A DNA stretch of 64,000 nt from Kalaharituber pfeilii (Eukaryota; Ascomycota; Pezizomycetes; Pezizales; Pezizaceae), in contig WHUZ01000002.1 in assembly GCA_015179045.1 (NCBI GenBank), forward strand, positions 1,612,001 to 1,676,000. Reading direction: 5' to 3'. Numbering within the stretch: the first letter of the stretch is position 1; each line of letters opens with the position of its first letter. The notes under the pieces were generated by a model, which was not told where the DNA came from, did not search any database, and saw only the letters and a list, made by a program, of their open reading frames with translations. The position numbers and the translations under genes were made by a program. This document shows positions 36,023 to 47,885 of the stretch, piece after piece.

Positions 36023-37221
36023 ATGGCATCTCACGAGGATGCAACCAAGCTGCACCACGATCACAAGCACAATCCTCCCCCAAAGCCGTTAGACACCATC
36101 CTTCCTCCGGCACCTGTAAAAGAAACCCCTAGAAACACTGAGGAACTGCAGTATTTATCTCTTGTGAAGGAGATTCTTCAGCGGGGAGAGCACAGGCCTG
36201 ATCGGTGATATACTCCCTCCTACGCCTTACTAAAATCGATTGCATCTCCCGGAAATTAGATTTCGGACATACCCTGATGCAACTCAGCATCCCTCAGAAC
36301 TGGAAAAAATCGCTTTACTAACTCTGCACCATCCTTTAAAATCCCCATTCGCTAACCCCCGCTCATCTTTCTAGAACTGGCACAGGAACCTACTCCCTCT
36401 TTGCCCCAAACTCCCTCCGATTCTCCCTCCGCAACGGCGCCCTTCCTCTCCTCACTACAAAACGTGTCTACACCAAAGCCATCATCGCTGAACTCCTCTG
36501 GTTCATCTCCGGTGCCACTGACTCAAATCTCCTCTCTGCCCAAGGTGTCAAAATTTGGGATGGCAATGGCTCGCGTGAGTTCCTCGACTCTGTTGGCCTA
36601 TCGCACCGAGAAACCGGTGATCTTGGCCCCGTTTACGGATTCCAGTGGCGCCATTTCGGTGCAGAGTATGTTGACTGTCACACGGACTATACTGGACAAG
36701 GGGTCGACCAACTGGCGGATGTTGTGTACAAGGTGATGAACAACCCGTATGATAGACGGATTATTCTTAGTGCATGGAATCCGAAAGATTTGAAAAAGAT
36801 GGCACTGCCGCCCTGCCATATGTTCGCGCAGTTTTACGTTTCCTATCCACGCACTTCTGCCACCTCGACGGAAAAGGCAAATGGACAACTCCACTGCTGC
36901 CTCTACCAGCGCTCCTGTGATATGGGACTCGGCGTTCCTTTCAACATTGCTAGCTACGCAATTCTAACACATATACTTGCCTACGTGACGGGACTGGACC
37001 CAGGGGAATTCATACATGTGATGGGAGATGCACATGTGTACGTTGACCATGTGGATGCGCTGAAGGTGCAGTGTGAGCGGGAGCCCAGAGAGTGGCCGAA
37101 GCTGAAGATTAATAGGGAGGAGCTGAAAGGCAAGGGAGTAGTGGATGGGTTCCAGTTGGAGGATTTTGAGATTGTGGGGTATGATCCATGGCCAGCGGTG
37201 AAGATGAAGATGAGTGTCTAG
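36023..37221 (+). CDS. Thymidylate synthase
   Basis: Converts dUMP and methylene-tetrahydrofolate to dTMP and dihydrofolate, the only de novo route to dTMP. Two exons (36023-36204 and 36375-37221) give 342 aa; the 170-nt intron is long for this window. After a polar N-terminal extension of about 45 residues ([14 protein letters not shown]) come [12 protein letters not shown] and [38 protein letters not shown] follows. The catalytic Cys is in [12 protein letters not shown], and the dUMP-binding [17 protein letters not shown] is intact. The C-terminus [11 protein letters not shown] matches the closing segment needed for catalysis. Confidence 0.95.
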
Positions 37222-39054
37222 GGTGGGGGAGTGTTCACGATAATGATGGCGAATAGCGAAGGTAAATCTAACTTTGCTGCCCATGAAGGAAACTTAACGT
37301 TGTTACAATTGAGTTGTAATTATCCCCTGCTGGTTTTTTGACGGATCTGACCAATACAACTTGCGAGATTCTAGCCCAGTAAACATTAACCAGCTTTGTT
37401 TTCATGCTCACATCAACTTAGTAATGCCAAAACTCACTGTAAGGTTAAATATCTTCAGACTAGTCTTTCTTAGATCTAGACTTTGGTAGCGTGAGAACGT
37501 ATGTGTCGAGATGCAATAGGATTATGCTAACGTTAGGATACTGGAACTATTATCAACTACTATATCTACTCTAAAGCGAAGCTCTAGGAGTACTGGCATC
37601 TTCCGGAAAAAATATATTTTTATTTTATTTTTATGAAAAAAAATTCCGCTGAATATTGTATTTTAATAATATATCAGGCAGCTGGAGATGAGACACCTCC
37701 CTACCAAACGGCCTGTAGCATCTCTAGTAGTGACACAGTCATGATTTCGATTAGCCGGATCATCACAGCAGTCGGGGATGACAATGGATGTGTCATTGGT
37801 GGTATTTGCGATGAAGGGAATAGCGTGGTGCATGTAAGGAAAGAAAGTTCTGAGCACTTGTTACAGGAGCCAAAACTCGTCCTGGGAGGACCTAACTAGG
37901 ACGCGGTATCATAGTTTACTGTAATCACCAAGAAAAGCCAAGTGCGCTACTGCCCAGGCAAGGGAGAACTATTAGGGGTTTATATAAAGTAATCATGAAT
38001 CACATCAACTTTGCTCCATGGAGTAGGAGCTTCTGCCTGCGTTTTGTGCTGTAATTGAAACTGATCTTGAGCTGTTAAGTCAATCGTTCTCGGTTGTTTA
38101 AAGGTTCATAAATCAGTTAATTTATGGTATAATCCAGAGCTCGAAAGAAACAAATGAATTAATTTATCAAGTGAATATGAGTATGAAACATATTCCTATG
38201 TTATACTCTAGAGAAGAGAGCTTATTTGCACGCTCGATAATCTTGGGAGCTCTTCTATCTATATAGTCCTTAGAATCCAAGTCTCTATTTACGCTTTTTT
38301 TCCCGCCATGACTATCGCGCCCTTCTCCCATGGATTGGGTTATCCCATAATCATCCATTTTGGGTAATTCCCATGGCTTGCCAATTACAGTATGACCCCT
38401 GTAGAACTACTGATAAGCACCGTATAGTCGGAATATATAGGAGTATCCGGAGGCTGTTAGGCCACTTGTGCTACATTCCCGGCCACATTTCATACTTAAC
38501 CGCACGAGAACACCATAACCCCTTATGCAGTATTAGAGTGCCCGCTGCATAGCATAAGAATAGTGTGGAATCTGCCCCGCTCTGCCGTACCCTCCTAATG
38601 GCAAGAGCGTCCCCATAGAGGCCGCTTTATCCTCTAGTTTGGATCGAGCCATCTCTTCTTCCCCTGGGTTCGGCTCTGTAGGGTACGATTATTGGGGAAG
38701 GAAATACTCCAGGCGGATCTGGGTCTTGCTCAAGATAGTTCTTTGCTTACTAAGTCGACTACAAGTGCCTGGGGACGAGGCTAACTAACCACCGCCCGCG
38801 GCCCTATCGTGAATGTATGATACCATCCCTGCATGATCTGCCCTGCAGCCCCGCATCCCAGTGCCCCTCCCTCACCTCACAGCAACCGCACCCTGCAGGG
38901 CTGCTTCACACAATGCGAAACTGACAAATAAGTTTGTCAAAAATTAAACATTTGGAAAAAGAGTTTGGTGGATTCTTCTAACAGCAGCCCCAACAACGTC
39001 ACAAGGCCCCCACTCCTCAGACATTGTGATTGCGCAAGCAGTGGGCCATCAGCC
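37222..39054. other. Intergenic region, no supported gene
   Basis: AT-rich at 37560-37680. Short frames only. The last roughly 300 bp are GC-rich and probably hold the GCIP-family promoter; an in-frame non-ATG extension from 38965 is not adopted as a start. Confidence 0.45.
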
Positions 39055-40392
39055 ATGTCGTCCACGCTAGAAGCCGACATTGCGCGCCTTCAAGCGACTG
39101 TCAGCTCCCTCCTGAGCCTCATTTCCCACTGTCAGGCTTCCATCAGCATCCTGACCGCACCTGCGCCATCCCCAACGTCGACATTACAGGCCCCCTCTGC
39201 TGCCATCACCACCACTACCGCAACCGCCCCAGAGTCTACAATTCCCCCACTCTCTCTCCTCCATGACACCGCCTCCCTCGCTCGCGCTCATACAACCAAA
39301 CTCGCCCTCCTTCTCACGCAACACTCGCTCTCAGCCACCGCAGCAGCAACCATCAAGCTTCTCTCCACAATTCAAACCTCGATTGTCCCTCCCTTACTCA
39401 CATCGCTTGAGCTTCTACATTCCCACGGCCATGCAAGAGTCCTCCTCAAAATGGCCTCCGTACAAGTCGGCCAAGTGCTGCATGGGATAGCGGAGATGCT
39501 GGCTGGCCCATTGAAAAAGACATTACAGGACGCGCAAGCAAATAAAGGGGAAAATAGAAAGGTCGTAAAAGACACAGTGACACTCCCGTCTACAGGAAAA
39601 ATTTGGGCAGCATGCGACGCATTGATTGGGCTCCAGGAAAATGGGCTTGTGGGGGTTGTCTCGAGCAAATTGAAGATTTGCCAAGAGACAATCTCAGATG
39701 CAACAGAAGAGCTGAAAAAGTACATTGACAAGTGCACCCCTTCTGTTAATGGCACATCGTCCTCTTCAGGCGACCACGCCAGCGACGGAGATGATGCCGA
39801 AGGCGAGGATGATGATTTCTGGGACGATGAAGACGACTTCCCATCAACGTCATTGTCCTCGCACATACCGAAAAAGAAACGTGCTCGTAAACCGCTCCCG
39901 CCACATATCCTCATGTCGATGAATGCATCTTTGAAGCGCCTGAAAACTATCTCCATCATACTCCAGACAATCAAGAACCACAGATTGGCGGTACCGTCCA
40001 CTGTCCCTCGTCCTGACCCTGCGCATACCGTAAACCCAGATAAGAGAATCTCTGAGAGGTTGGATGGAATGGCGACCACAGCGGAGGAGATTGTGGCGTT
40101 GGTGGATGATGTAGTGGGGGGATACTATGACCTTGATGGGGAAGATGAGGAGGATAGCGAAGAGAAGGGGAAAGAGGCTCAGAAGGAATTGGTGAGCTCC
40201 TTGTCATACTGTAACAGAAGACGCAATAACTCTAACCAATAACCTTTGCTCACACAGAAACCCTCAGCGACAGAACAAGAACTCATACAAAAGGCCATTG
40301 AGCTTGTCGAGTTGGGCAGGCTGACATGGAAAGGGCAGGAAGATGAGATAACCAGATTATTTGATGCGTGTGGCAAATCTTTACAAAAGTAG
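39055..40392 (+). CDS. GCIP/cyclin-D1-binding protein 1 family
   Basis: Fungal member of the GCIP (CCNDBP1) family; its role in fungi is not established. Two exons (39055-40191, 40258-40392) encode 423 aa, starting MSSTLEADIARLQATVSSLL. It is largely helical: an N-terminal coiled-coil region, a Ser/Thr/Pro-rich stretch at about 40-75, then helical repeats (TGKIWAACDALIGLQENGLV, ATEELKKYID). A very acidic linker follows (GDDAEGEDDDFWDDEDDF), then a basic nuclear-type cluster KKKRARKPLPP and a C-terminal helical domain. Exon 2 gives KPSATEQELIQKAIELVEL and ends SLQK. The acid/base blocks suggest a nuclear protein, by inference. Confidence 0.7.
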
Positions 40393-41553
40393 GATATAGA
40401 TCAACATAGCCGCCGGATATAAAATGGAGTGGATATATCTTTCATATAAACTAATAAAGTAATTAGTCTCATGGGTCATCAGGCAGGGTGAACTTGAACC
40501 CTACTTCAGGAAAGGAAAAATCTGCGTTAAGGAACCATTGTGGTGCGTCTTGATGCCACCGCAGTCCAAGACGTTCCCTCCATCCGTATTCACGTCTGCG
40601 TCCTGTAGGTCCCATACTTTCTTGCCCACCCCTCCAGCAACTCTCAATCCCCCGTCGCTGAATCTAAAAAAAAAAAATAAAAGCGAAAAATTAGAACGAC
40701 TTACCCCAGTCCCAACTCGCAAGAGATCATCGCTGGAACCGGAACATTACAGTCCATCTTATTGGATAAGATGGAGGGCAACCCACTCCCCCGTTCGAAG
40801 TGAGAATCGAACCTGGGCCCTCACAATTCTATCCCTCTCCATGGCGCTTTTTGTTACCCCCATCACTAAAGATAACAGCATTCTACTTCGATGAAGGCAT
40901 AGGTCAGTTTGCAGAAATATAGAAAATTCTTTAACTACTAGTTATCACACCACCTCAACCACTCCCACGCCGCCGCAGCTTTCGTCACCTCCTCTCAATT
41001 GAATTCCCATTCAGCACCCCCTTTAGCTACTTATATGAAGCGCGTAGCGAAGGAAATACTAGCGCGTATTGGACATCGACCCAGTCAAATGCGACAGAGA
41101 AACTACCACATGGAACTAACTAGCACTCACCATGATGATATATTACTTGCTTCTCGCTGCAAGGGCCTTGGCTTCGCCCCGAGTTAGTAATTATTGTTAC
41201 CCTAAACACATCGGTTTTGAGACCCTTTGGAGTGTTTCTATCTACTCAAACATCCCATTTGCAAGGTATATAGATAGATTCATACCAGCAGTTCTCAATA
41301 TACTCCTGCCCAGAACTTGTGGAAACCGAGCTGCACAATATAATTTATCATCGACCAATCCCAGGTATTCGCCATAAGCCCGCCAGAAAAAGAATCTGGC
41401 CCCTTTTGTATAAGGCCCCAAAGACTGGCGTTCAAGTAAAGGTATAAAGAAATAGATAATTAAATCATTTCCATATGCGAACACCCCCAGAACTCTTGCT
41501 AAATATGAGCCCGTGCAATGTAAAGAACCGAAGTACTCACTCCCTGGCACCCA
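40393..41553. other. Intergenic region, no supported gene
   Basis: Contains an A10 run near 40668 and two sequences resembling a tRNA B box on the minus strand (near 40490 and 40800) without a foldable tRNA. No gene was supported. Confidence 0.5.
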
Positions 41554-43279
41554 TTAGACTGTTTCGATATAACGTTTAAGTTCCCTATACGCAATTCATT
41601 AGAGTGTTTTTCTTCATGACTACAAATCAAAATCAAGACTTACCAATCTGTTACCGCCTCCTCCCACAACTTCAACTCATGCAGCCTCGTTCCCCCATAA
41701 TGCTCCACAAAAGCATCCCCAAACACCTCTCTCGCCATACTCCCCTTCTTCATAAACCTCATCGTCGCCTCCCTCAATGTGTTCGGTAACCTATGTTCCG
41801 CTTTCGCGCCGCTTGTATCCTCCCCTTTCCCCAGTGGAGGAACCGGTAGCTCTAGCTTATTCTCGATCCCGTAAATTCCTAGACCAAGGATCACCCCAAG
41901 CACGAAATGCGGATTTGCATCGGCACCGGGAGTGCGTATTTCGAATCGTGTTGATTTCGGGACTGCAATGGGTGGGGCAATGACGCGAATAGACGCAGAA
42001 CGGTGTTCGAGTCCCCAGGATACGGTGACGGGAGCCCAGAAGTTCTCGACTAGACGTTTATAGGAGTTGACTGTAGGCGCAAAAAGCGGCATAATGTCAG
42101 GAAGACCGCGGAGCATGCCGGCTAAGAAGTAGACTGCTAGCGGGCTCAAATGAGCAATGTCGGGGTATTGGGGATTGGGGTTCGGCTCTTTCGCTGCAAA
42201 TAAATTCTCACCGGTTTCACTGTCCACTAAGGAGACTATGAACCTGACTTAGTGAAGGTCATGAGGAGAAGCTCAAGAACACTCACTGTGCATGTGGCCG
42301 GAGTTTCCAGGTAGTCCCTCTCGCGGCTTAGCCATAAAACAGGGAGTAATGCCGTATTTTGTTGATATACTCTTCACAACATACTTGAATAAACCAGCTC
42401 TATCTGCCATCTCGTCTACTTCCTGATATTCCAATGCTGCCTCGTATACACCAGGGCCGGATTCTGTATGCCAACCTTCAATGTCCACCTTGAATTTCTT
42501 GCAATTTTCCCATACAGCGTAATACCACTCTGAGTTATGTACCGGGCGAGTGACGGAGTAACCAAACATTCCAGGAGTTAAATGTGGCATTGTGGATGGA
42601 TTTGGTGGGACAGGGTGACTGGAACCACTTGCGTCCTTCGGGCTCGAGAAGTTGAAGAACTCGTACTCGGCTTCAAGGTTTTAGCCCAAGTACAACGCAT
42701 ACAACCTTCTATCTCAAACCTACCTCCTGCCATCGCCTTCCAGCCACTCTTAGCAGCCTTGTCCACGTAACGTTTCAGAAACCCTCTTGGATCAGGAGCA
42801 ACAGGTTGCATCGTGTCTGGGTCCAAGAAGTACACGAGGAAGAACGGTACAGATTTTTTTGGGGCAGTAAAAGTGCCGGGTGGGAAGCTCTCTTGCTCCC
42901 ATGGGATCCTTCGGTAGCTGTTGAGATCGACCTGAGCAATTATGTCTCTATAACCGTTGGCAGCGTTGGAGATGGTGAGTTCTTTGAAATAAGGCTTGTC
43001 ATGCATATCCCAACCGAAGATTACAGAGCAAAAACCGAAACCGGAGGAGAGGATGGAGAGGAATTTTCTGGACGATATGACTTTGCCTATATTTCAATGA
43101 TTTGGACCATGTAAGCTCAGTATTAAAAGCACTCTTGACGGAGTGCAGTCAGATTCAACGCTCGTAAAAAGCGACATACCTCTCAAGATCCCATCCACAT
43201 CGAAGCCCGCAACCTTCACCTTATCATCAAACTCGAGAGATTGTCTGATATTTTCCTCCGTCCATGTTTGAGGTGGCAT
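41554..43279 (-). CDS. Class-I glutamine-synthetase-like ligase
   Basis: ATP-dependent ligase of the bacterial-type (class I) glutamine synthetase fold. Fungal members of this type are often gamma-glutamyl-amine ligases or FluG-like rather than true glutamine synthetase. Five exons: 43180-43279, 42724-43086, 42287-42670, 41644-42235, 41554-41584, giving 489 aa. It starts MPPQTWTEENIRQSLEFDDK. GFGFCSVIFGWDMHDKPY and AEYEFFNF carry catalytic-region acids. KPREGLPGNSGHMHISL is the ATP/glutamate signature and WGLEHRSASIRV the C-terminal active-site block. The last exon encodes only ELKRYIETV after a split Trp codon. Substrate cannot be told from sequence. It is divergent from the SDR gene. Confidence 0.85.
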
Positions 43280-44414
43280 GGCGGTGTCAACGAAGATAGT
43301 AGGCCGGCTAGGGTAACCAGTCAGGTTGTACAGCTGAAGAGTTTGAGTGTGGAGTACGAGAACTGTGCGAGCGGTGATAAGCTTGAGCAACTATTACTCC
43401 ACCATAGGATACGAGATGCAGCTGATATATTCAAACGCATCTCCAGCAAATAAGGGCCAGACATCAGGCATCATGGTTGTCTCGCACTTGGTGGCTCATG
43501 GCACGCGCAGTCTCCGGAGGCAGACTCGTCATGACGCCGCGTCATGACCCAGTGCTAGCTGAGGCTAGCATATCCGGACTCATTGCTGTATTAACTGCAC
43601 GCTTGAAGCAGGTATGTGACTTGCGTGCGACGTGACCCTGGCATGCTTGATGAGCAAACGCCATCCATGGGACTACATAGTAGCCACCCATTCACATCGA
43701 CAAAGCATATAGCCAGTGCGGCCACGGGGTGATTACCATCACACCGAGCCTGGTGCCGCTGATAGTGGAAAGCGCCGACTTAGTGCATAAAACTGTTAGA
43801 ACACCAAGCCTTCCCCAAGACCCTAAGATTTCTCTCGTCATGATTTTTCATTTCTCGTCAGGGTCCATCGTCATAACTAGCAAGGGTATAATCCACCGGC
43901 GTTCTACAGAACCAGCTAGTACACTTTTCAAACCTCATCCACTCTAAATCGGCTCTTTCCACTTAAACATGCCATACCCAAGTAAGTAGGGCCCCCGCCA
44001 ACTGCCAGTCGTCAGTGTATAGGCTAACCAACATTGTCCACGCGTTGGCTCCGGCTTGCGGCACCACCCGTTATCTTGCCAGAATCTCGACGATATCATA
44101 GTCCCCCAAAGGAGCTCTGCCCAGTAGTATGTACTGAGCACTCTTATCAACGCATACCAACTAGACTAGCATACATACAAGCGCAAAGCAGCTTATACCT
44201 ACTAAAGCAGGAATGATGCAAATAGCTCGCAGGCACTCACGTTGCCTGAACCTGTATATCCCCCTTCTTCCAATACAACAAATTCATTCGGATTCGACTT
44301 CACAGAATTGAATCCTCCTAGACTGTATAGTCCTCTGGTACCTGCCTTGTTTTGTTGCATAAACCTCGAACTGTCCCTGAAACTATAGATCTCTGAGAAC
44401 AACTGTACGTTGCA
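43280..44414. promoter_or_regulatory. Divergent promoter region of ligase and SDR genes
   Basis: 1135 bp between the two outward-facing start codons, with no supported gene inside. It may hold shared control sites. GATA-type core motifs occur but are too short to be meaningful by eye. Confidence 0.4.
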
Positions 44415-45439
44415 ATGGGCCGCCTTTCGGGAAAGAACTGTATTGTCACTGGTGCCGCTGGGTAAGACAACCATCACCCTCATTGCACTCCAGATATCAA
44501 GTGCACTCGAAGCTAATTTGATGACCACTCCATAGCGGAATCGGTCTTGAAACCTCCATACTCTTTCTCCAGGAAGGAGCGAACGTCCTTTTGGCTGATC
44601 TGAATCAAGATGCGCTGTCAACTGCCCTATCCAAAGTCAAGGCAGTCGTTGGGGAGGTACCAGGAAGAGCAGAGGTATTTGTGTGCGATGTGAGCAAGGA
44701 AGCACAAGTCGAGGCAATGGTAAAGCGGGTGGATGCGTGGGGAGGAGTGGACGTAATTTTCAACAACGCAGGGATAATGCATGCCCAGGTAAGATACCTC
44801 CGGTGCTCTCCCAGCGGTGAAGGAAACCAGATGTGCGGTTCGGAGGAAAACGTATATAAAAATGGTTTCGAGTTGCAAGCTAATGAGCTTCCATGGTTGC
44901 AGGATGACGATGCTGTCAACACTCCCGAGCACATCTGGGACTTGACTCAAAATATCAACGTCAAGGGCGTTTGGTACGGCTGCAAACACGCCGTTCTTTC
45001 TTTTAGACGCAACAACAAGAAGAGCGCTTCAGTAATCAATACCGCCTCTGTAGTGGCTCTTGTGGGGTCTGCCACCCCCCAGCTTGCTTACACCACGTCT
45101 AAAGGTGCTGTGCTGGCTATGACAAGGGAATTGGCTATTGTTCATGCCCGTGATGGTTATCGCTTTAACTCTCTCTGCCCTGCACCACTAAATACTCCGC
45201 TGTTGCAAGATTGGCTCGGTGATGATAAAGCAAAGAGGCACAGAAGAGAGGTCCATTTTCCCACAGGACGCTTTGGCGAGGCTATTGAGCAAGCAAGGGC
45301 CGTGCTTTGGCTGGCCAGTAACGATAGTGGGTTTTACAACGGGCAGGAGCTGGTGATTGATGGCGGAATGACCAAGGCATATGTTACGCCTGAGGGACCA
45401 CCACTTATGGCACCAAAGAACAATGCCTTTGGAGTATAA
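44415..45439 (+). CDS. Short-chain dehydrogenase/reductase (SDR)
   Basis: Classical NAD(P)-dependent SDR; substrate unknown. Three exons (44415-44461, 44536-44788, 44903-45439) encode 278 aa. The nucleotide-binding TGAAGGIG is split by the first intron, with NVLLADLNQDAL after it; an Asp at the end of the second strand favours NAD. NNAGIMHAQ is the structural NNAG motif. The catalytic set is N (NINVKGVWYG), S (NTASVVA), Y and K (AYTTSKGAV). The C-terminus has FYNGQELVIDGGMTKAYVTP. Its pairing with the ligase gene suggests joint use in catabolism of an amine or aldehyde. Confidence 0.88.
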
Positions 45440-46255
45440 GTGTATGGGACTCACGAGGCTACTGTATGGGAATCGTAAGGCTGCGCTTGGAATAATCCGG
45501 TTTGCACCCGTCTAGGAAGGCTGTCCAGGATATGTTCATAATGTATTATGATCACTTTATATCTACCTAATGATGGAATTGTTTTCTTGCAATGGAAGGT
45601 CAAGACACTAATCTGGCTAGGAAGACTCGCTCACATCGTAGTCTGTCATAGCAAGCTTCACCTAAAGATAGTGAGCGGCCGGGCTTTGAGTCTCGTGACT
45701 GCTCCACAAGTTAGCTTGGCCTGGCCAAGCTGGATTCAACAGATGTGCAGATTTGTATCTGCATCTGGCCCCTTTGATGACGACGTTTAGCGAATTCAAA
45801 GTAGACTCAGTTAGACTCTGGCCAAGGACATGCAAAGACGTAGATAGAGTCGAGTGCAGTAACGCTCGCGTGTTGTCATTGCGGTGTGGGTTGCTGCTGC
45901 TGCTGCTGCTGCTGCACGACCTACATGGACCTCGCTGGTTCCTTTCGCCCTCGGCTTGCTGTGGCCATCGCGGCTCCGGAGATCGGCACCAGCAGCTTGC
46001 TAAGCAGCAAGAAATCCCAATATATTCCGTTGCTCGCAGATGTATTTCACATTCCATTCTCCGCTTCCTCCCCATACCCTCCTGCGCAGTTTACTGCCTG
46101 CCCCAATCCCACAATAGGCCCCCACCCAACACCCCATCCCCACCCTGTCCCCACCTTGCTCCCTCCATACCTTTCCTTTCCCAGAGCAATCCCGAGCCGT
46201 AGAGTCACGCACACACCTTCCCCCCTCCCGCTCAGAGCCATCCACAACCACCATT
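45440..46255. other. Intergenic region with (CTG)n run
   Basis: A short CTG/TGC trinucleotide repeat lies at about 45895-45916. No gene was supported. The open frame through this region owes its length to C-rich composition (46080-46250) and joins a real-looking exon downstream. Confidence 0.5.
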
Positions 46256-46548
46256 ATGTCCGAAGCCTCACCCGCTCTGCTTCCCGACTAAACCTCTCCG
46301 CCCCCAGAGCCACATCGTCGGCGGCAGTCTCACCCCTACAGACAACTCCCTTTGCTGTTCGGACGATTGTTCCTACCGCAAAGATCACTGTCCTTACGTT
46401 CGGAAGCAGATTAGCCAGGTTCAGCTCTGTCCAGAAGCCAGAGGATGCAACACTTGCGGTCAACGACAATGTGGCACCAGAGGTGGATAAGGTATTGAAG
46501 GATATTGTGGACTATGTGCATGATTACAAGATTGAAAGTCCATTGGCT
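46256..46548 (+). pseudogene. First-exon fragment, 2-methylcitrate dehydratase-like (PrpD/MmgE)
   Basis: The frame gives a basic, acid-free mitochondrial presequence (RSLTRSASRLNLSAPRATSS, FGSRLARFSS) followed by VAPEVDKVLKDIVDYVHDY and KIESPLA. This is the start of the mature PrpD/MmgE fold. It ends at a good GTATAC donor after 46548. The remaining roughly 480 residues of a normal enzyme are not found downstream, so this is a truncated copy. The ATG at 46256 is out of frame with the presequence by one base (ATGTCCGAAGC), again at a C run. The family call rests on the short N-terminal match. Confidence 0.55.
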
Positions 46549-47204
46549 GTATACTGTATATGGAGCTCAATTCCCTCTCTAGGCTTAGATGCTCATTATT
46601 CCAAATCTTGCATTTGCTAGAGAGCTTGCTATATCTGTAACAGTTGCTCTCTGAGGTCAACTGCCGGAGGGTTTGAGTTCTTATACTATAGTAGCGAATT
46701 CGCTATTAAATCCGCGTTTGGATCTGTATTTAAATCAAACTAAGCCGAAACCAACTGTTAAAACAATAAAGAACTATCGCTGGTTTTCATCAGAAATACA
46801 TGCCAGAAAATAGACTCACCTTGCCATGATTTGTATCTCCCGTCTGCTCGCTGTCTCAACAGAGCTCAAGGCCAATCATTAGAGCTTGTTGGGATGGACA
46901 TTACAGATGTCTGCATTTACCGCAGATGGCAACTCCTAGATTGTTTACAGTAAGTGCTATAATAGTATTAGTCTACCCGTGATGTTGTACTAGGACTAGT
47001 ATCATATTGGCTTAACAAGTCGTATGCGCTATTCTCTTTTTGGAATGATGCAAACCGCGTAATCCTAAAAAAGAAATAAACCAAAAAGCGGATGTTGTCC
47101 TACCACTCGAAACCTCAAATTGCTTTCGTCCGATCAATCGGTTTTGCAGCAATTGACACTCTGATTTCCTTAGGCCCCAGCTCTGGATTGAGGAATAGCG
47201 AGCC
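46549..47204. other. Intergenic region, no continuation of the PrpD-like exon
   Basis: Six frames were read for the expected next PrpD exon (LDTLGCGL-type text) and none was found. The 3' part presumably holds the AIM11 promoter. Confidence 0.5.
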
Positions 47205-47885
47205 ATGGGCTGGAGCTGGTTCTCATGGGGCAGTTCTCCCAGCACAGCAGCTGCCACAGCTCCAATTACGGGCGTTGCTCAAACGGCCCCACTATCCCCG
47301 CCTGCATCGGTGCAATTGGCACTTGTGACCCCTCCAGCAGCTGCAGTGGAGGATACTCTCGAGGAGCTGCCCACGACAAAGCCAAAAGACCCTTACATCC
47401 CTCTTCCCGAGTCTGTCCGCCTCCGCCGCCAACTCACACTCCTTATCGCCGGCCCTGTTTTCCAATCCGCTGCACTTGTCATCACCCGCCGTTCCATGCG
47501 CCGCCGGCACCTTTCCGCTGTCCCTCTCATGTTTCACTCCAACCAGCACCCACCCTCCACACCCCCCTCCGGTGCGCACGAAGCCTTCGAAGCACTGAAC
47601 CTTGCTACTCTCAACATCATGGCATTCGCAATTACGTTGGTAGGTGGCAGCATGTTTGCATTGGATGTTTGTAATGTGGAGGAGTTGAGGAGGAAGGTGA
47701 GGGGTGAGGATGGGATGGGGGGAGAGCTATTGGGGGAGAAGTATAGGGAGTTGAAGAGGAAGGAGCAGGCGGCTGAGGAGGAGATGGAGGAGTGGATGGT
47801 GGGCGTCCTGGCAAGGAAGGAATTGAGGGAGAGGGCAAAGAGGAGGGCGGAGGAGGAGGAGGAGAGGATGAGGCGCAGTTTGTGA
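47205..47885 (+). CDS. AIM11: AIM11-like mitochondrial protein
   Basis: Altered-inheritance-of-mitochondria family member; molecular function is unknown. Single exon of 226 aa from MGWSWFSWG. A Pro/Ala-rich segment (about 12-60) leads to the first membrane helix QLTLLIAGPVFQSAALVITR with the RRSMRRRHLSA basic flank. AFEALNLATLNIMAFAITLV and GGSMFALDVCNVEELRRKV form the second helix and conserved exit. The rest is a charged Glu/Arg/Lys coiled coil, longer than in yeast. The helix pair, the EAFEALN box and the VEELRRKVR box support the family call. Confidence 0.85.
   Translation: MGWSWFSWGSSPSTAAATAPITGVAQTAPLSPPASVQLALVTPPAAAVEDTLEELPTTKPKDPYIPLPESVRLRRQLTLLIAGPVFQSAALVITRRSMRRRHLSAVPLMFHSNQHPPSTPPSGAHEAFEALNLATLNIMAFAITLVGGSMFALDVCNVEELRRKVRGEDGMGGELLGEKYRELKRKEQAAEEEMEEWMVGVLARKELRERAKRRAEEEEERMRRSL

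Noticed and set aside
38965..39054. Upstream in-frame extension of the GCIP-family gene
   Set aside because: It begins with TTG; the ATG at 39055 is the first Met codon.
40740..40830. GGTTCGATTCTC on the minus strand, tRNA-like
   Set aside because: T stem does not pair and no acceptor or anticodon arm was found.
45886..46255. Long open frame upstream of the PrpD-like exon
   Set aside because: Poly-Cys from a CTG repeat and Pro/His from C-rich DNA; only the part after 46256 looks like protein.
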